Source of the DNA: Syntrophaceae bacterium
GTDB lineage: Bacteria; Desulfobacterota; Desulfomonilia; Desulfomonilales; Desulfomonilaceae
Assembly: GCA_014874425.1 (NCBI GenBank)
Contig: JACWAG010000151.1
Location: 1 to 14,866 of the forward strand
Direction: 5' to 3'
Length of the DNA stretch: 14,866 nucleotides
Part shown: positions 13,108-14,866 of the stretch, one piece after another
How the letters are laid out: each line of letters opens with the position of its first letter
Numbering within the stretch: position 1 is the first letter of the stretch
Notes under the pieces: generated by a model
Seen by the model: the letters and a program-made list of their open reading frames with translations, nothing else
Database searches by the model: none
What the model was told of the DNA's origin: nothing
Translations under genes and position numbers: made by a program

Positions 13108-13707
13108 ATGTTGGTTCCAATAGTTGTTGAACAGACTAGCCGTGGTGAAAGATCATACGACATATATTCCCGATTACTTAAAGAGCGCATCATCTTTTTG
13201 GGCATGGCGGTAGACGACGTAGTCGCTAATTTAATTATTGCCCAGCTTTTGTTTCTTGAAAGTGAGGCCCCTGATAAGGACATCAATTTTTATATCAACT
13301 CCCCTGGCGGAGTTGTGACATCGGGCCTCGCTATCTACGACACCATGAAGTATATTAAACCTGAGATCCAAACAATCTGTATTGGTCAGGCAGCGTCAAT
13401 GGCCGCGTTGCTGTTGGCGGCCGGGACACATGGCAAGAGGCACGCGCTACCACACGCGCGAATCCTGATTCATCAACCCATGGGCGGTTTTCAGGGGCAG
13501 GCGACTGATATTGAGATACATGCTCGTGAGATATTGCGAATGCGCAGTGAGTTAAACAGGATTTTGGTTGAGCATACTGGTCAGCCATTGGAAAGGATTG
13601 AAACCGACACTGAACGTGACTATTTTATGAGTGGTGAAGAGGCTGTTAGTTATGGAATAGTTGACAATGTGTTAACTAGCCGGGAAATTTCCGAGGGCAA
13701 AGAATAG
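13108..13707 (+). CDS. clpP: ATP-dependent Clp protease proteolytic subunit
   Basis: ClpP forms the tetradecameric serine-protease chamber that degrades substrates unfolded by ClpX or ClpA. The protein has 199 residues. The catalytic triad is visible as Ser97 (GQAASMAA), His122 (ILIHQPMGG) and Asp171 (TERDYFMS), with the oxyanion-hole glycines in NSPGGVV at 64-70. The N-terminus MLVPIVVEQTSRGERSYDIYSRLL is close to the mature form, so any propeptide is very short. A GAGAG ribosome site precedes ATG 13108. The gene is translated shortly after tig and upstream of clpX, consistent with co-expression of the protease and its unfoldase. Confidence 0.98.
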   Translation: MLVPIVVEQTSRGERSYDIYSRLLKERIIFLGMAVDDVVANLIIAQLLFLESEAPDKDINFYINSPGGVVTSGLAIYDTMKYIKPEIQTICIGQAASMAALLLAAGTHGKRHALPHARILIHQPMGGFQGQATDIEIHAREILRMRSELNRILVEHTGQPLERIETDTERDYFMSGEEAVSYGIVDNVLTSREISEGKE

Positions 13708-13711
13708 GAAA

Positions 13712-13861
13712 ATGGTAAACACGTCGGGCTTCCTTGAAATCTTCGCTAGTAAAAAATTGATTGGATGGAGAGGAAGCTCGATACGAACTAATTACGAAAA
13801 TCTCAGTGACCTTTATCTAGACGCCGACGAGGCGTATGAGTTTCTGCTAGGGGTGCGCTGA
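13712..13861 (+). CDS. Possible 49-residue small protein between clpP and clpX
   Basis: A small ORF that I do not recognise fills the clpP-clpX gap almost exactly. It begins 4 nt after the clpP stop, and its TGA overlaps the AAGGAGG ribosome site of clpX. The translation starts MVNTSGFLEIFASKKLIGWR and ends DLYLDADEAYEFLLGVR, giving a basic middle and an acidic C-terminal part. There is no membrane segment, signal or Cys. The ribosome site is weak (AGGA only three bases from the ATG), so expression may depend on coupling to clpP. An open frame of this length arises by chance fairly often, so the evidence is its fit between neighbours. If real, a Clp adaptor or regulator would be the natural guess, but nothing in the sequence proves it. 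Confidence 0.4.
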   Translation: MVNTSGFLEIFASKKLIGWRGSSIRTNYENLSDLYLDADEAYEFLLGVR

Positions 13862-13872
13862 AGGAGGATTAC

Positions 13873-14866
13873 ATGGCTGCAAGAAAGGGTAACTTCTCTT
13901 CTCTTTACTGTTCATTTTGTGGAAAGAGTCAGGATGAAGTTAGGAAACTCATCGCCGGTCCGACAGTTTATATCTGCGATGAATGTATCGAATTGTGCAA
14001 CGAGATTATCGCCGAAGAGTACGAAAAGGAAGAGATGGGTCGGGGCAAATCCAGGGTGCCAAACCCGTCTGAACTCAAATCTTCTCTGGATGAATACGTA
14101 ATTGGTCAGGAGCAGGCGAAAAAGATCCTTTCAGTTGCCGTTCACAACCATTACAAACGGATTGACTCTAAATCCGATCTCGACGGTGTAGAGTTACAAA
14201 AGAGCAACATCCTGCTAATTGGACCTACTGGTTCGGGGAAAACCCTCCTGGCTCAAACGCTTGCCCGTATTCTGAATGTTCCATTCGCAATCGCCGACGC
14301 TACCACTTTAACTGAGGCGGGATACGTGGGTGAGGACGTTGAGAACATCATTCTGAGTCTACTACAGAATGCCGACTATGATATATCGAGGGCCTGTCGG
14401 GGTATCGTATACATTGATGAAATCGACAAAATTTCACGTAAGACAGAGAACCCGAGTATAACCAGAGATGTTTCCGGTGAAGGTGTACAGCAGGCCCTAC
14501 TAAAAATAGTTGAAGGGACAATGGCCAACGTTCCTCCTAAAGGTGGGCGGAAGCATCCTCAACAGGAATTCTTGCAAGTCGACACCACGAATATACTTTT
14601 CATATGCGGCGGGGCGTTCGTTGGTCTAGACAGAGTTGTGCAGCAACGGCTAAACATGAAGTCCATGGGATTTAACGCCCAAATTGGTGGGGCGAAGAAC
14701 GATGATGTCGCGGAACTCCTTGAACTGGTGCAACCGGAGGACTTAATCCGATACGGGCTTATCCCGGAATTTGTCGGTCGTTTACCGGTCGCCGCAACTC
14801 TTCATGAACTTGATGAAGACGCATTGGTACGTATCCTTCTGGAACCGAAGAACGCTCTTGTAAGAC
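13873..14866 (+). CDS. clpX: ClpX unfoldase, 3' end cut by window
   Basis: ClpX is the hexameric AAA+ unfoldase that recognises tagged substrates and feeds them into ClpP. I translated 331 codons from ATG 13873, which follows a strong AAGGAGG; the small domain's C-terminal part lies beyond the window. The N-terminal C4 zinc domain has Cys13, Cys16, Cys35 and Cys38. Walker A is GPTGSGKT at 117-124, the substrate-gripping pore loop is GYVG at 150-153, and Walker B has Asp182-Glu183 in IVYIDEIDK. The IPEFVGRLP sensor/arginine region is also present. The ClpP-docking loop contains MGF, an accepted variant of the IGF tripeptide. Everything visible is normal for a functional ClpX. Confidence 0.98.
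   Translation, partial: MAARKGNFSSLYCSFCGKSQDEVRKLIAGPTVYICDECIELCNEIIAEEYEKEEMGRGKSRVPNPSELKSSLDEYVIGQEQAKKILSVAVHNHYKRIDSKSDLDGVELQKSNILLIGPTGSGKTLLAQTLARILNVPFAIADATTLTEAGYVGEDVENIILSLLQNADYDISRACRGIVYIDEIDKISRKTENPSITRDVSGEGVQQALLKIVEGTMANVPPKGGRKHPQQEFLQVDTTNILFICGGAFVGLDRVVQQRLNMKSMGFNAQIGGAKNDDVAELLELVQPEDLIRYGLIPEFVGRLPVAATLHELDEDALVRILLEPKNALVR

Overview
The window reads as chromosomal DNA of a Gram-negative anaerobe, most likely a member of the Desulfobacterota (former Deltaproteobacteria). The grounds are an LptG-type LPS exporter, sigma-54/NtrC-type regulation, a bacterial methanol methyltransferase set and a tig-clpP-clpX block. Lineage is inferred from gene content; no rRNA is present to confirm it. 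About the first 11.5 kb is coded on the minus strand and the rest on the plus strand.

Region 1 (1-3608, minus strand) is a methanol-utilisation operon. In transcription order it holds a short AcsC-like Fe-S/corrinoid-domain protein, mtaA (methylcobamide methyltransferase), mtaC (corrinoid protein) and mtaB (methanol:corrinoid methyltransferase, cut by the window start). The 329-base leader region holds a consensus-perfect sigma-54 promoter (3395-3409), an IHF-like site and a large perfect dyad (3561-3603) about 200 bp upstream of the predicted start, where an NtrC-type enhancer site belongs.

Region 2 (3609-6936, minus strand) encodes a soluble GAF-domain histidine kinase and an NtrC-family response regulator, placed directly upstream of the mta promoter. 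The simplest reading is that this pair senses a methanol- or energy-related signal and switches on the mta operon through sigma-54. The mini-AcsC protein is the least expected part. It keeps the [4Fe-4S] domain and the C-terminal cobalamin-type domain of the Wood-Ljungdahl corrinoid/iron-sulfur protein but lacks the TIM barrel, so it may link the MtaABC methyl group or electron supply to the acetyl-CoA pathway.

Region 3 (7025-8191, minus strand) has two small single genes: a pyridoxamine-phosphate-oxidase-fold flavoprotein, with a second possible sigma-54 promoter, and a Cys-rich DUF2284 protein, with a sigma-70 promoter overlapped by an operator-like dyad.

Region 4 (8426-11525, minus strand) is a three-gene envelope operon: a GtrB/DPM-like membrane glycosyltransferase, an NAD-dependent sugar-nucleotide epimerase and an LptG-type permease.

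Region 5 (11766-end, plus strand) is the protein quality-control operon tig-clpP-clpX (clpX cut by the window end). An unannotated 49-codon ORF fills the clpP-clpX gap almost exactly.
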